From: Streptomyces sp. NRRL F-5123
Lineage (GTDB): Bacteria > Actinomycetota > Actinomycetes > Streptomycetales > Streptomycetaceae
Length of the DNA stretch: 64,000 nt
NCBI RefSeq assembly: GCF_000721495.1
Contig: NZ_JOHY01000005.1
Coordinates: 124,001-188,000, forward strand
Direction: 5' to 3'
Within the stretch, counting starts at the first letter, position 1; each line of letters starts with the position of its first letter. The notes beneath the pieces were generated by a model. It did not search any database. It was not told where the DNA came from and was given only the letters and a program-made list of their open reading frames with translations. A program made the translations under genes and the position numbers. Below are positions 27,568 to 34,936 of the stretch, one piece after another.

Positions 27568-27607
27568 TGATTGATTGAAATTCTGTCAACGTTGATTGGA
27601 TCAATGT
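27568..27607. promoter_or_regulatory. AT-rich inverted/direct repeats between divergent citrate synthases
   Basis: The 94-base gap has an unusually AT-rich run. It contains TTGAT-TGG-ATCAA (27592-27604, inverted repeat) and GATTGATTG at 27569-27577. The HTH of the neighbouring HTH-citrate synthase fusion is the natural candidate to bind here and control both genes. Inferred from position and symmetry. Confidence 0.5.
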
Positions 27608-27626
27608 GGACGAGGGTTGACGGAAG

Positions 27627-29024
27627 ATGGGTACGGTGGCGTCCATGGCTGAGAGGACGGCGGACGGCGGCGCGAGCGAGGGCGGCAGCGGCAGCGAGCG
27701 GATCGGCACGCGGGAGGCCGCGCGGCGGCTCGGGGTCAAGCCCGAGACGCTGTACGCGTACGTGAGCCGCGGACTGCTCGGCAGCAGGCGCGTACCCGGT
27801 GGGCGGGGCAGCACCTTCGACCCCGCGGAGGTGGCCGCGCTGGCCGCCCGCGGCCGGTCGGGGCCGGGCGGACCGGGCGGGGCCGAGGGGGCGGGCACGG
27901 CGGAAACGGGCGCCGCGGAGTCCGGCGGGCCGGACGGCGGCTGGGGGCGGATCCGCAGCGGCGTCACGCACATCGACACCGCCACGGGCGCGTACGCCTT
28001 CCGCGGGGTCGACGCGGTGGCGCTCGCGGAGGCCTACTCCTTCGAGGAGGTCGCGGAGTGGCTGTGGACCGGCCGGGTGCATCCGGGCACGCGCTTCACC
28101 GCTCCCCCGGCGCCGCTGGCCGCCGCCCGCGCGGCGGCGGCCGCGCTGCCGGACGGCAGCGCCCCGATGGACCGCATGCGGGTCGCGGTCGTCGCCGCGG
28201 GCTGCGCGGACCCGCTGCGCTTCGACCTCGCGCCGGAAGCGGTCCTGGCATCCGCGCGCGGGCTCATCCCGACTCTTGTCGACGCGCTGCCGCCGGCCGA
28301 CGGGACGGCGGGCGACGGGACGGCGGGCGACGGGACGGCGGGCGACGCGCCGGACGCCGGCGGGACCACCGCCCGGCGGCTCTGGGCGCGGCTGACCGCG
28401 CGGGAACCGGAACCGGCGGCGCTGCGCGCACTGGACACCGCGCTGGCGCTGCTCATCGACCACGGCCTGGCCGCGTCGACGCTCGCGGTACGGGTCGCGG
28501 CCTCGGCGCGCGCGCACCCGTACGCCGCGGTGTCCGCGGGGCTCGGCGCGCTCGACGGCCCGCTGCACGGGCAGGCCAGCGGGCTGGCGCACCGCATGCT
28601 CCGGGAGGTGCTGGACCGCGGCAGCGCGGGACCGGTGGTCGCCGGGTACCTGCGCGCCGGGCAGCGCCTGCCCGGGCTCGGCCACCGGCTCTACCGCGGC
28701 GAGGACCCGCGGGCGCGGCTGCTCCTCGCCCGGCTCGCGGAGGTGCCGGACGCGGCGGACGCGCTCGCCGCTGCGCGCGACACGGCCGACACGGTGGCCC
28801 GGCACAAGCCGCTGCACGCCAACGTCGACCTGGCCCTCGCGGTGCTCTCCGTGGCCTCCGGGATGCCCGCGGAAGCCGGCGAGGCGGTCTTCGCGGTGAG
28901 CCGCACCGCGGGGTGGATCGCCCACGCCCTGGAGGAGTACGCCGAGCCCCCGCTCCGCCTCCGTCCCACCGGCACGTACGCGGGTCCCCCGCCGCCCCAG
29001 CCCTTGCCCCGGCCGGCGGGCTAG
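27627..29024 (+). CDS. HTH-citrate synthase fusion protein
   Basis: A 465-residue fusion. Residues about 24-60 are an excisionase/MerR-like HTH (RIGTREAARRLGVKPETLYAYVSRGLLGSRRVPGGRGSTFD). From about 105 it is a citrate synthase (WGRIRSGVTHIDTATGAYAFRGVDAVALAEAYSFEEVAEWLWTG) retaining GPLHGQAS, GLGHRLYRGEDPR and HANVDLALAVL, so the catalytic His/His/Asp positions look intact. It may be an enzyme, a metabolite-sensing repressor, or both. The linker after residue 220 contains three GTAGD units from a 15-bp tandem repeat. The start at 27627 overlaps none of the operator. Confidence 0.88.
   Translation: MGTVASMAERTADGGASEGGSGSERIGTREAARRLGVKPETLYAYVSRGLLGSRRVPGGRGSTFDPAEVAALAARGRSGPGGPGGAEGAGTAETGAAESGGPDGGWGRIRSGVTHIDTATGAYAFRGVDAVALAEAYSFEEVAEWLWTGRVHPGTRFTAPPAPLAAARAAAAALPDGSAPMDRMRVAVVAAGCADPLRFDLAPEAVLASARGLIPTLVDALPPADGTAGDGTAGDGTAGDAPDAGGTTARRLWARLTAREPEPAALRALDTALALLIDHGLAASTLAVRVAASARAHPYAAVSAGLGALDGPLHGQASGLAHRMLREVLDRGSAGPVVAGYLRAGQRLPGLGHRLYRGEDPRARLLLARLAEVPDAADALAAARDTADTVARHKPLHANVDLALAVLSVASGMPAEAGEAVFAVSRTAGWIAHALEEYAEPPLRLRPTGTYAGPPPPQPLPRPAG
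28299..28343 (+). repeat. 15-bp tandem repeat, three copies, inside HTH-citrate synthase
   Basis: GACGGGACGGCGGGC occurs three times in a row with no mismatch and adds Asp-Gly-Thr-Ala-Gly units to a linker in the citrate synthase domain. Length is a multiple of three, so copy-number changes keep the frame. Confidence 0.9.
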
Positions 29025-29121
29025 AGCGGGCTGGACTCCCGCGGAGGCGCCGACCCGCCCCGAGAACGCTCGCCCCGCGGCGCAGTGGCCCCACAGGGCA
29101 AACCCCCGGAGGCCCTCAGGG

Positions 29122-29331
29122 CTATGTGCGGGTCACGTGGGGGACGTGGGCGACCAGAGCGGACCATTCGGGGTCGGTCTGGCCGGGGACCATGCGGCCG
29201 GCGGTGCGCCACTGGGCGGCGAGGGCCGCGAAGACGGGGGGCTCCGCCGCGGGGTGCAGAACCGTTCCGGCGGGCGGAGGTGCCGTTGCCGGGTCCGGCT
29301 GGCGTGTCCATTTCGTCTGCGTCGGTGCCAT
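29122..29331 (-). CDS. Small hypothetical protein
   Basis: A 69-residue reading frame with strong GC3 bias and a protein-like C-terminal half (FAALAAQWRTAGRMVPGQTDPEWSALVAHVPHVTRT). The N-terminus is Pro/Thr-rich (MAPTQTKWTRQPDPATAPPPAG). There is no clear ribosome-binding site, so the start is uncertain. It lies alone between the HTH-citrate synthase and thioredoxin genes and I do not recognise a family. Confidence 0.55.
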   Translation of the reverse strand: MAPTQTKWTRQPDPATAPPPAGTVLHPAAEPPVFAALAAQWRTAGRMVPGQTDPEWSALVAHVPHVTRT

Positions 29332-29452
29332 GCACGGTCCAACGAGCGGGCCCCGCAGCCCGCCCCGTCGCGGCGGACGGCATCACCCGAACGGGTGAAG
29401 AACCCGGCCGCGGGGGCGGAATTTCCCGGCGGTGCCACCCGTTGTGGGGGTC

Positions 29453-29827
29453 ATGAGCACTGTGGAGCTGACCAAGGAGAACTTCGACGAGGTCGTGTCT
29501 TCGCACGACTTCGTCCTCATCGACTTCTGGGCCGCCTGGTGCGGCCCGTGCCGGATGTTCGCCCCGGTGTACGACAAGTCGTCGGACAAGCACGACGACC
29601 TCGTCTTCGCGAAGGTGGACACCGAGGCTCAGCCCGAGCTGGCACAGGCCTTCGGGATCCAGTCGATCCCGACCCTGATGATCATCCGGGAGAAGGTCGC
29701 CGTCTTCGCGCAGCCGGGCGCGCTGCCCGAGCCCGCGCTGGAGGACGTCATCTCGCAGGCCCGCGCACTCGACATGGCCGAGGTCCACAAGTCCGTGCAG
29801 CAGGCCCAGGCCGAGCAGAAGGGCTGA
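29453..29827 (+). CDS. trxA: Thioredoxin
   Basis: A 124-residue classical thioredoxin: FVLIDFWAAWCGPCRMFAPVYDKSSDKHDDLVFAKVDTEAQPELAQAFGIQSIPTLMIIREKVAVFAQPGALPE. The WCGPC redox site and the cis-proline (SIPTL) are intact. It extends slightly at the C-terminus with a helix ending VQQAQAEQKG. It reduces protein disulfides with thioredoxin reductase encoded elsewhere. GGGGG just before ATG 29453 may serve as the ribosome-binding site. Confidence 0.95.
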   Translation: MSTVELTKENFDEVVSSHDFVLIDFWAAWCGPCRMFAPVYDKSSDKHDDLVFAKVDTEAQPELAQAFGIQSIPTLMIIREKVAVFAQPGALPEPALEDVISQARALDMAEVHKSVQQAQAEQKG

Positions 29828-29838
29828 CGGCCCGCCCC

Positions 29839-29879
29839 CGAAGAGCCCGGCAGGCGCCCGCGCGCCGCCGGGCTCTTCG
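29839..29879 (+). terminator. Hairpin terminator of thioredoxin gene
   Basis: A 13-bp stem CGAAGAGCCCGGC and its complement with a 15-base loop, starting 12 bases after the thioredoxin stop. Confidence 0.75.
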
Positions 29880-29919
29880 GTGTGCCCGCGGGCGCCGCGC
29901 AGGCCCCGGACCGGCCGGA

Positions 29920-29942
29920 TTGTCAGTGGTGGGACCTACGCT
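29920..29942 (+). promoter_or_regulatory. Consensus RecA-NDp / PafBC-type DNA-damage promoter
   Basis: TTGTCAGTG at 29920-29928, eight bases, then TACGCT at 29937-29942. This matches the TTGTCRGTG-N8-TAnnnT promoter known for the PafBC-dependent DNA-damage response of actinobacteria with no mismatch. With a start point about 7 bases after the -10, transcription would begin at the GTG at 29949, giving a leaderless mRNA. It supports that start codon. Confidence 0.85.
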
Positions 29943-29948
29943 CGCGAT

Positions 29949-31649
29949 GTGAGTGGAGCCGTGGACACCGGAGCCGGGCGGGTGGCTGTCGTGGCCGACC
30001 CGGTGGGCGGCGGCGGGCGGATGTGCGGGGTGGACGAGGAGGGCGCGCGGGTCGGGGAGGTGCGGGCGGTCGGGGATCTCGCCGCGGCGGTCGGCGAGAT
30101 CGAGGCGGCGGCCGCCCCGCGCTGGGTGTGGGCCGGGACGGAGGAGGTCTATCCGGGCCTGCTGGACCGCGGCGGGGTCCGGGTCGCGCGGTGCCACGAC
30201 GTACGACTGGTCGAGTCGCTGCTGCTCGGCACGGAGGGCAGGCACGGCAGGCCCCGGTCGCTCGGCGCCGCGTGGGCGCGGCTGCGAGGGCTGCCGGAGC
30301 CGCCGGACGCGCCGGAACACGGCGCGGAGGGCCAGCCGGTGCTCTTCACGGCCGACCGGCTGCACCTGCCGCCGGGGACGGACGCGCTCGCCGCGCTGGT
30401 GGAGGTGCATGCCGCCCAGCAGCGGCGGGTCGCCGCGGGCGGGCATCCGGAGCGGATGCGGCTGCTGTGCGCGGCGGAGTCGGCGGGCGCGCTGGCGGCG
30501 GTCGAGATGGGGCGGGACGGGCTGCCGTGGAGCGCGGCGGCGCACGACGAGCTGCTGACGGGGCTGCTGGGCCCGCGCCCGGCCGCCGGTGTGCGGCCCG
30601 CGCTGCTGGCCGGGCTGGCGCGGCAGATCCAGGACGCTCTGGGCGGGCGCCCGGTCAACCCGGATTCCCCCGCCCAGTTGCTTCCCGCCTTCGCCCGTGT
30701 GGGTGTGCCGCTCGCCTCGACCCGCTCGCACGAGCTGCGCAAGGTGGCGCATCCCGCCGCCGAGCTGCTGCTGCGCTACAAGGAGCTGTCCCGGATCCAT
30801 GCCGCGCACGGCTGGGCCTGGCGAGAGGCGTGGGTGCGCGACGGGCGCTTCCGCCCCGAGTACGTGGTCGGTGGTGTGGTGTCGGGCCGGTGGGCGACCC
30901 GGGGCGGCGGGGCGCTGCAGATCCCGCGGCCGCTGCGGGCCGCGGTGGTGGCCGACCCGGGGCACCTGCTGGTGGTCGCCGACGCGGGCCAGCTGGAGCC
31001 GCGGGTGCTGGCCGCGATGTCCGGCGACCCGGGCCTGGCGCGGGCCGCGGCGGGCGGCGACCTGTACGCGGCCGTCGCACGCGACGCCTTCGGCGGTGAC
31101 CGGCCGCGGGCCAAGATCGCCCTGCTGGCGGCGATGTACGGGCAGACCAGCGGTGAGGCGGGGCAGCTGCTGGCGGTGATGCGGCGCCGCTTCCCGGTGG
31201 CGCTCGCGCTGGTGGAGTCCGCGGCCCGTACGGGCGAGGCGGCCGGCGTCGTACGGTCGCAGCTCGGCCGGACGTCTCCCGCGCCGTCCGCCGACCGCTT
31301 CCTCGACGAGTCCGCCGACCCCTCCGACGGCGCCTCGCCGGACCGCCGGGCGGCGCGCTCCTGGGGGCGTTTCACGCGGAATTTCCTGATCCAGGCGAGC
31401 GCCGCGGACTGGGCGCTCGCGATGCTGGCGGCGCTGCGCCGCGAGCTGGCCCGGATCGGTCCCGCGCCGCGGCTGGTCTTCTTCCAGCACGACGAGGTGG
31501 TGGTACACACCCCGTCGGCGCTGGCGCCCGCCGTCGAGGCCGCGGTGGCGTCGGCCGCGGAGGAGGCCCGGCGGCTGGTCTTCGGCAGCACGCCGGTGCC
31601 CTTCCCCCTGCAGACGCATGCTGTGGAGTGCTACGCGGACGCCAAGTAG
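29949..31649 (+). CDS. Bifunctional 3'-5' exonuclease / DNA polymerase (PolA-like)
   Basis: A 566-residue family A polymerase relative found in actinobacteria in addition to DNA polymerase I. The N-terminal part is a reduced 3'-5' exonuclease-like fold, and the C-terminal half is the palm/fingers. Motif A is VVADAGQLEPRVLAAMSGD, motif B region is RAKIALLAAMYGQTSGEAGQ and motif C is FFQHDEVVVH. There is no 5' nuclease domain. A repair or translesion role is plausible. The perfect DNA-damage promoter directly upstream, and a start that coincides with its predicted start point, fit that. The GTG has no ribosome-binding site, as expected for a leaderless mRNA. Confidence 0.9.
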   Translation: MSGAVDTGAGRVAVVADPVGGGGRMCGVDEEGARVGEVRAVGDLAAAVGEIEAAAAPRWVWAGTEEVYPGLLDRGGVRVARCHDVRLVESLLLGTEGRHGRPRSLGAAWARLRGLPEPPDAPEHGAEGQPVLFTADRLHLPPGTDALAALVEVHAAQQRRVAAGGHPERMRLLCAAESAGALAAVEMGRDGLPWSAAAHDELLTGLLGPRPAAGVRPALLAGLARQIQDALGGRPVNPDSPAQLLPAFARVGVPLASTRSHELRKVAHPAAELLLRYKELSRIHAAHGWAWREAWVRDGRFRPEYVVGGVVSGRWATRGGGALQIPRPLRAAVVADPGHLLVVADAGQLEPRVLAAMSGDPGLARAAAGGDLYAAVARDAFGGDRPRAKIALLAAMYGQTSGEAGQLLAVMRRRFPVALALVESAARTGEAAGVVRSQLGRTSPAPSADRFLDESADPSDGASPDRRAARSWGRFTRNFLIQASAADWALAMLAALRRELARIGPAPRLVFFQHDEVVVHTPSALAPAVEAAVASAAEEARRLVFGSTPVPFPLQTHAVECYADAK

Positions 31650-31657
31650 CACTCCAC
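31623..31657 (+). terminator. Hairpin spanning the polymerase stop codon
   Basis: GTGGAGTGCTA (31623-31633) pairs perfectly with TAGCACTCCAC (31647-31657). The stem includes the last codons and the TAG stop. Likely intrinsic terminator built into the coding end. Confidence 0.6.
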
Positions 31658-31677
31658 GGCCGGCTCGTGCCAGCCGG

Positions 31678-31893
31678 TCACTTGTCGGAGGCGGCGTCGG
31701 ATTCCGCCGCCGCGGCGGCGGAATCCGCCTCGTCCACGAGCTTGCGCATATGGGCCAGGTCCGAGGCGGCCGGGGCCGGGGAGGTGGCCCCAGAGCTGCC
31801 GGACGCGCCGTCGTGGCTGCCGCAGCCGGTGAGCAGCAGGGCTGCGGCCAGCGCGCCGGCCGGGAGCAGGGCCAGGGCCTGCCGCCGGGTCAC
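31678..31893 (-). CDS. Small lipoprotein
   Basis: A 71-residue protein with a short signal (VTRRQALALLPAGALAAALLLTGC) ending in a good lipobox (LLTGC). After the cysteine comes a Ser/Gly-rich spacer and an Asp/Ala helix (HMRKLVDEADSAAAAAESDAASDK). It should be lipid-anchored outside the membrane. Its GTG overlaps the previous stop (GTGA), so it is translated with the upstream secreted protein. No function known. Confidence 0.75.
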   Translation of the reverse strand: MTRRQALALLPAGALAAALLLTGCGSHDGASGSSGATSPAPAASDLAHMRKLVDEADSAAAAAESDAASDK

Positions 31894-32348
31894 TTGCCGG
31901 TGCCCTTCCCCGCGTCCGGCTGCTTCTTCGCCGGGAAGTGCTGGGTGCCGCACCAGGTGCGGACCGCGTCGAGGTCGGTGGAACGCTGGCCGAGGGTGGT
32001 GACCAGGGAGGTGCGGAAGGTGAGCCGGCCCTTGAGGTAGGTGGCCACGGCGGTGTCGCCCCTGGCGTCGGCGTTGGTGACGCGCTGCTGCATACGGGCG
32101 ACCGAACCGCGTTCGGTGGCGGGGCCGTTGAGGCGGGCCAGCGCGCGGTCGATGCGCGCGTCCACGGTGGGCAGCCGGCGGCACAGGGCGCGGGCGCCGT
32201 CGCCCCTGGGGGCCTTCGCCGCGGTTTTCGCGGTGGCCGAGGCGGTGGACGAAGGTGTGGCGTCGGTGCCGGCCGTGGCGGAGCCGGCCGCGGCGAGCAG
32301 TGCCGCGACCGCTGCGACGGCGGGCACGACCGTACGGGTGGTGCGCAT
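31890..32348 (-). CDS. Secreted hypothetical protein of the two-component operon
   Basis: A 152-residue exported protein. Signal peptide MRTTRTVVPAVAAVAALLAAAGSATAG, then a Thr/Ala/Ser linker, then a helical domain with two cysteines (GARALCRRLPTVDARIDRAL and AVRTWCGTQHFPAKKQPDAG) that may form a disulfide. AGGAGG precedes ATG 32348. It follows the kinase gene by 55 bases in the same direction and overlaps the lipoprotein gene, so it may be the ligand or modulator of the sensor kinase. Function unknown. Confidence 0.78.
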   Translation of the reverse strand: MRTTRTVVPAVAAVAALLAAAGSATAGTDATPSSTASATAKTAAKAPRGDGARALCRRLPTVDARIDRALARLNGPATERGSVARMQQRVTNADARGDTAVATYLKGRLTFRTSLVTTLGQRSTDLDAVRTWCGTQHFPAKKQPDAGKGTGK

Positions 32349-32403
32349 GGGTGACCTCCTCGATGGCGGCGCCGCGGGCGCGGTGCCGGTCCCGCCGGGG
32401 AGG

Positions 32404-33900
32404 CTAGGAGCGCTCTTTGTGGAAATCTTGTGGTGCTCCCGGAGCGCCGCCGGCGCCCCCGGTCCCGCCGTGCTCCCCGCCCAGCCAGTCGCGCTGGAGC
32501 GGCATTGCGGGAACGGTCGTCGGGAGGTCGAGGACGAAGTACGCGCCGGGCGCGCCGTCCGGTCGGTCCGTGACGGCCGCGGCACCGCCGTGCAGGGCGG
32601 CCTGCTGGCCCACGAGGGCGAGGCCGAGGCCGGATCCCGGGCTGCCGGGGCGGCGGCGGAAGCGCGCGAAGACCCCGTCGCGGGCGTCGGGCGGGACGCC
32701 GGGGCCGTGGTCGGCGACGGTGAGGCGCACCGCGGCGCCGTCCGGGGCGCGGTGCAAGGCGGCCTCGACCCTTCCGGCGCCGTGCACGACCGCGTTGCGG
32801 AGCAGGTTGTCCACCGCGCTGCGCAGGCCCGGCGGCCAGCCCTGCACGGGGCAGGGCCCGGGGGCGTCGACGGACACCTCGGCGCCGGGGTGGTCGCGGC
32901 GCAGGTCGCGGACGGATGCGTCGAGGATGTCGGCGAGGTCGGCGGGCACGAAGGCGTCGGCCTCGACGAGGTCACCCTGGGCGAGGGTGCGCAGCATCAC
33001 CAGCAGCCCCAGCAGCCGGTCGTGGCCGTCGCGCAGGTCGGCGAGCACCTCGGCGCGCCCGGCTGCATCGGGGGCGGGGTCGCCGGCCAGCACGTCGAGG
33101 TTGATGCGCATGCCCATCAGCGGGGTGCGCAGTTCGTGGGAGGCGGCGGCGGAGAAGGCGCGGGCGGTGGCGAGCGCCTCCGCGGCGCGGGCGGCCTGCT
33201 CGTCGTAGCGGGCGAGCAGCGTCCGGAGGGTACGGGCCAGGTCGTCGACCTCGGGCACACCGGTGGGGGTGTGGTCGAGGCGGGCGGCGCCGGCACGCGG
33301 GTCGACGCCGGCGGCGCGGCGGCGCAGCGCGGCCAGCGGGCGGGCGAGCCGTACGGCGGCGAGCCACGCGGCGAGCCCGGCGACCGGCGCGGTCAGCAGC
33401 GCGACGGTGAGCACCCGGTGGCGCACCTGCGCGATCTGCCGGCGCCCCGCGGTGTCGGCGGAGAAGAGCCACAGCGTGCCCCGCGCGGCGGGCCGCGGGC
33501 TGCTGAGCGGTACGGCCAGCGCGCGCCAGCCGCGGCCGCCCGTGGTCAGGGTGACGGGCCGGTCGGCATCCGCGGGTGCCGGGAGCGCGGCGGAGGCGGC
33601 GGGCTGCGGGCCGCCGGTCACGGTGCCGTCCGGGCCCGTCACCCTGATGCCGACGTCGAGGGCCGAGGTGAACAGCCGCCGCTGCCGGGCCTGTTCGACG
33701 CTCGCCGGGCGGTCGTTGGCCATCGCCCGCAGCAGCGACAGGGCTTCGGGGCGTACGGCGGCGGCGCGTTCGCGCAGATGGGCGTCCGTGGCGGCGTGCA
33801 CGTCCCGGGTGACGAGGCGGACCATGACCCACCCGGAGGCGAGCACGAGCAGCGGGACGACGACGGCGACGGCCACCGCGATCCTGGTGGTCAGCCTCAT
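32404..33900 (-). CDS. Sensor histidine kinase (HAMP/HisKA/HATPase)
   Basis: A 498-residue membrane kinase. First helix IAVAVAVVVPLLVLASGWVMV, extracellular part about 32-158, second helix VLTVALLTAPVAGLAAWLAAV, then a HAMP-like region. HisKA motif FSAAASHELRTPLMGM has phosphoacceptor H255. The ATPase domain shows N-box NLLRNAVVH, G1 DHGPGVPPD and G2 GSGLGLALV. It phosphorylates the response regulator encoded just before it; the ATGA overlap (33897-33900) couples them. The signal is unknown, but the two secreted products downstream are candidates. Confidence 0.93.
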   Translation of the reverse strand: MRLTTRIAVAVAVVVPLLVLASGWVMVRLVTRDVHAATDAHLRERAAAVRPEALSLLRAMANDRPASVEQARQRRLFTSALDVGIRVTGPDGTVTGGPQPAASAALPAPADADRPVTLTTGGRGWRALAVPLSSPRPAARGTLWLFSADTAGRRQIAQVRHRVLTVALLTAPVAGLAAWLAAVRLARPLAALRRRAAGVDPRAGAARLDHTPTGVPEVDDLARTLRTLLARYDEQAARAAEALATARAFSAAASHELRTPLMGMRINLDVLAGDPAPDAAGRAEVLADLRDGHDRLLGLLVMLRTLAQGDLVEADAFVPADLADILDASVRDLRRDHPGAEVSVDAPGPCPVQGWPPGLRSAVDNLLRNAVVHGAGRVEAALHRAPDGAAVRLTVADHGPGVPPDARDGVFARFRRRPGSPGSGLGLALVGQQAALHGGAAAVTDRPDGAPGAYFVLDLPTTVPAMPLQRDWLGGEHGGTGGAGGAPGAPQDFHKERS

Positions 33901-34763
33901 CCGCCGCTCCCGTCGGGAGCGGACCCGGACGCCGGCCCGGACCCGGACCCGGACGCCGCGTCCGGCTCGGGCCCCGGTGCCGCCCCGGTTCCCGGCCCGG
34001 AGTCGGACGCAGGCGCGGTGCCAGGTCCCGACGCGGTTCCGGCGCCTTCGGCCGGGCGCAGCACGAAGCCGACGCCGCGCACGGTGTGCAGGATGCGGGG
34101 GCGGCCCCCGGCCTCCAGCTTCCGGCGCAGGTAGCTCACGAAGGTGTCGACGGCGTCGCTGCGCACGTCGAAGTCGTAGCCCCACACCCGGTCCAGCAGC
34201 TGGTCGCGGGTGAGGACGAGGCCCGCGTTGCGCGCGAGGGTCTCCAGCAGCTCGAACTCACGCCGGGTCAGGTCCAGCGGGCTGCCGTCGCGGGTGGCGG
34301 TGCGGGCGTCGGGGTCGACGACCAGGCCGCAGGCGCGCACCGGTCCCCCGGCGCGGGGCGGGCGGCGGCGCAGCAGGGCGTGCAGCCGGAGCACCAGCTC
34401 GTCCAGCGCGAAGGGTTTGACGAGGTAGTCGTCGGCCCCCGCCTGGAGCCCGGCGACACGGTCGGCGACCTCGTCGAGCGCGGACAGGGCGAGGACCGGC
34501 AGGTCGCTGCCGGCCGCGCGCAGGGTGCGGCAGACCTCGATGCCGTCGACATCGGGCATCGAGATGTCCAGCACCAGCACGTCGGGCGGGTCGTCGCCGG
34601 TCAGCCGGGCGAGCGCGGCGGCGCCGCCGTCCGCCTCGGCGACGGCGAAGCCGCGCAGCCGCAGGGCGCGGCCGAGGGAGCGGCGGATGACGGCGTCGTC
34701 GTCCACCACCAGCACCCGCCCGCCGCCGGTGCCGGGGGGCGTGGTGCCTGTCGCGCCCGTCAT
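33897..34763 (-). CDS. OmpR/PhoB-type response regulator
   Basis: A 288-residue regulator. Receiver domain RVLVVDDDAVIRRSLGRAL with phosphoacceptor D66 in VLVLDISMPD, and K-loop DDYLVKPFALDEL. The winged-helix domain reads LDLTRREFELLETLARNAGLVLTRDQLLDRVWGYDFDVRSDAVDTFVSYLRRKLE. After about residue 240 there is an unusual tail of about 45 residues made only of Gly, Ser, Asp, Pro, Ala and Glu. GGAGG precedes the ATG. It is first in the operon with the kinase and two exported proteins. Confidence 0.93.
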   Translation of the reverse strand: MTGATGTTPPGTGGGRVLVVDDDAVIRRSLGRALRLRGFAVAEADGGAAALARLTGDDPPDVLVLDISMPDVDGIEVCRTLRAAGSDLPVLALSALDEVADRVAGLQAGADDYLVKPFALDELVLRLHALLRRRPPRAGGPVRACGLVVDPDARTATRDGSPLDLTRREFELLETLARNAGLVLTRDQLLDRVWGYDFDVRSDAVDTFVSYLRRKLEAGGRPRILHTVRGVGFVLRPAEGAGTASGPGTAPASDSGPGTGAAPGPEPDAASGSGSGPASGSAPDGSGG

Positions 34764-34936
34764 CCGGTGTGCCTCCGCCCGTTCATCCGAAGTGCCTCCG
34801 CTCCCCGGCCGCAGTACGTCGCGCGTGCTGCGGACATCATGCATGGTGCATCGCCGGAACCATGCCTGCACGGCCGGGGGGCGGAGTGCCACGGCGGGGC
34901 CTCGTACGGCCCGGGCGGGGCGGGACGGACCGGTGG

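Noticed and set aside
26748..28925. 725-aa minus-strand frame across the citrate synthases
   Set aside because: Arg/Pro/Gly-rich shadow of the two citrate synthase genes.
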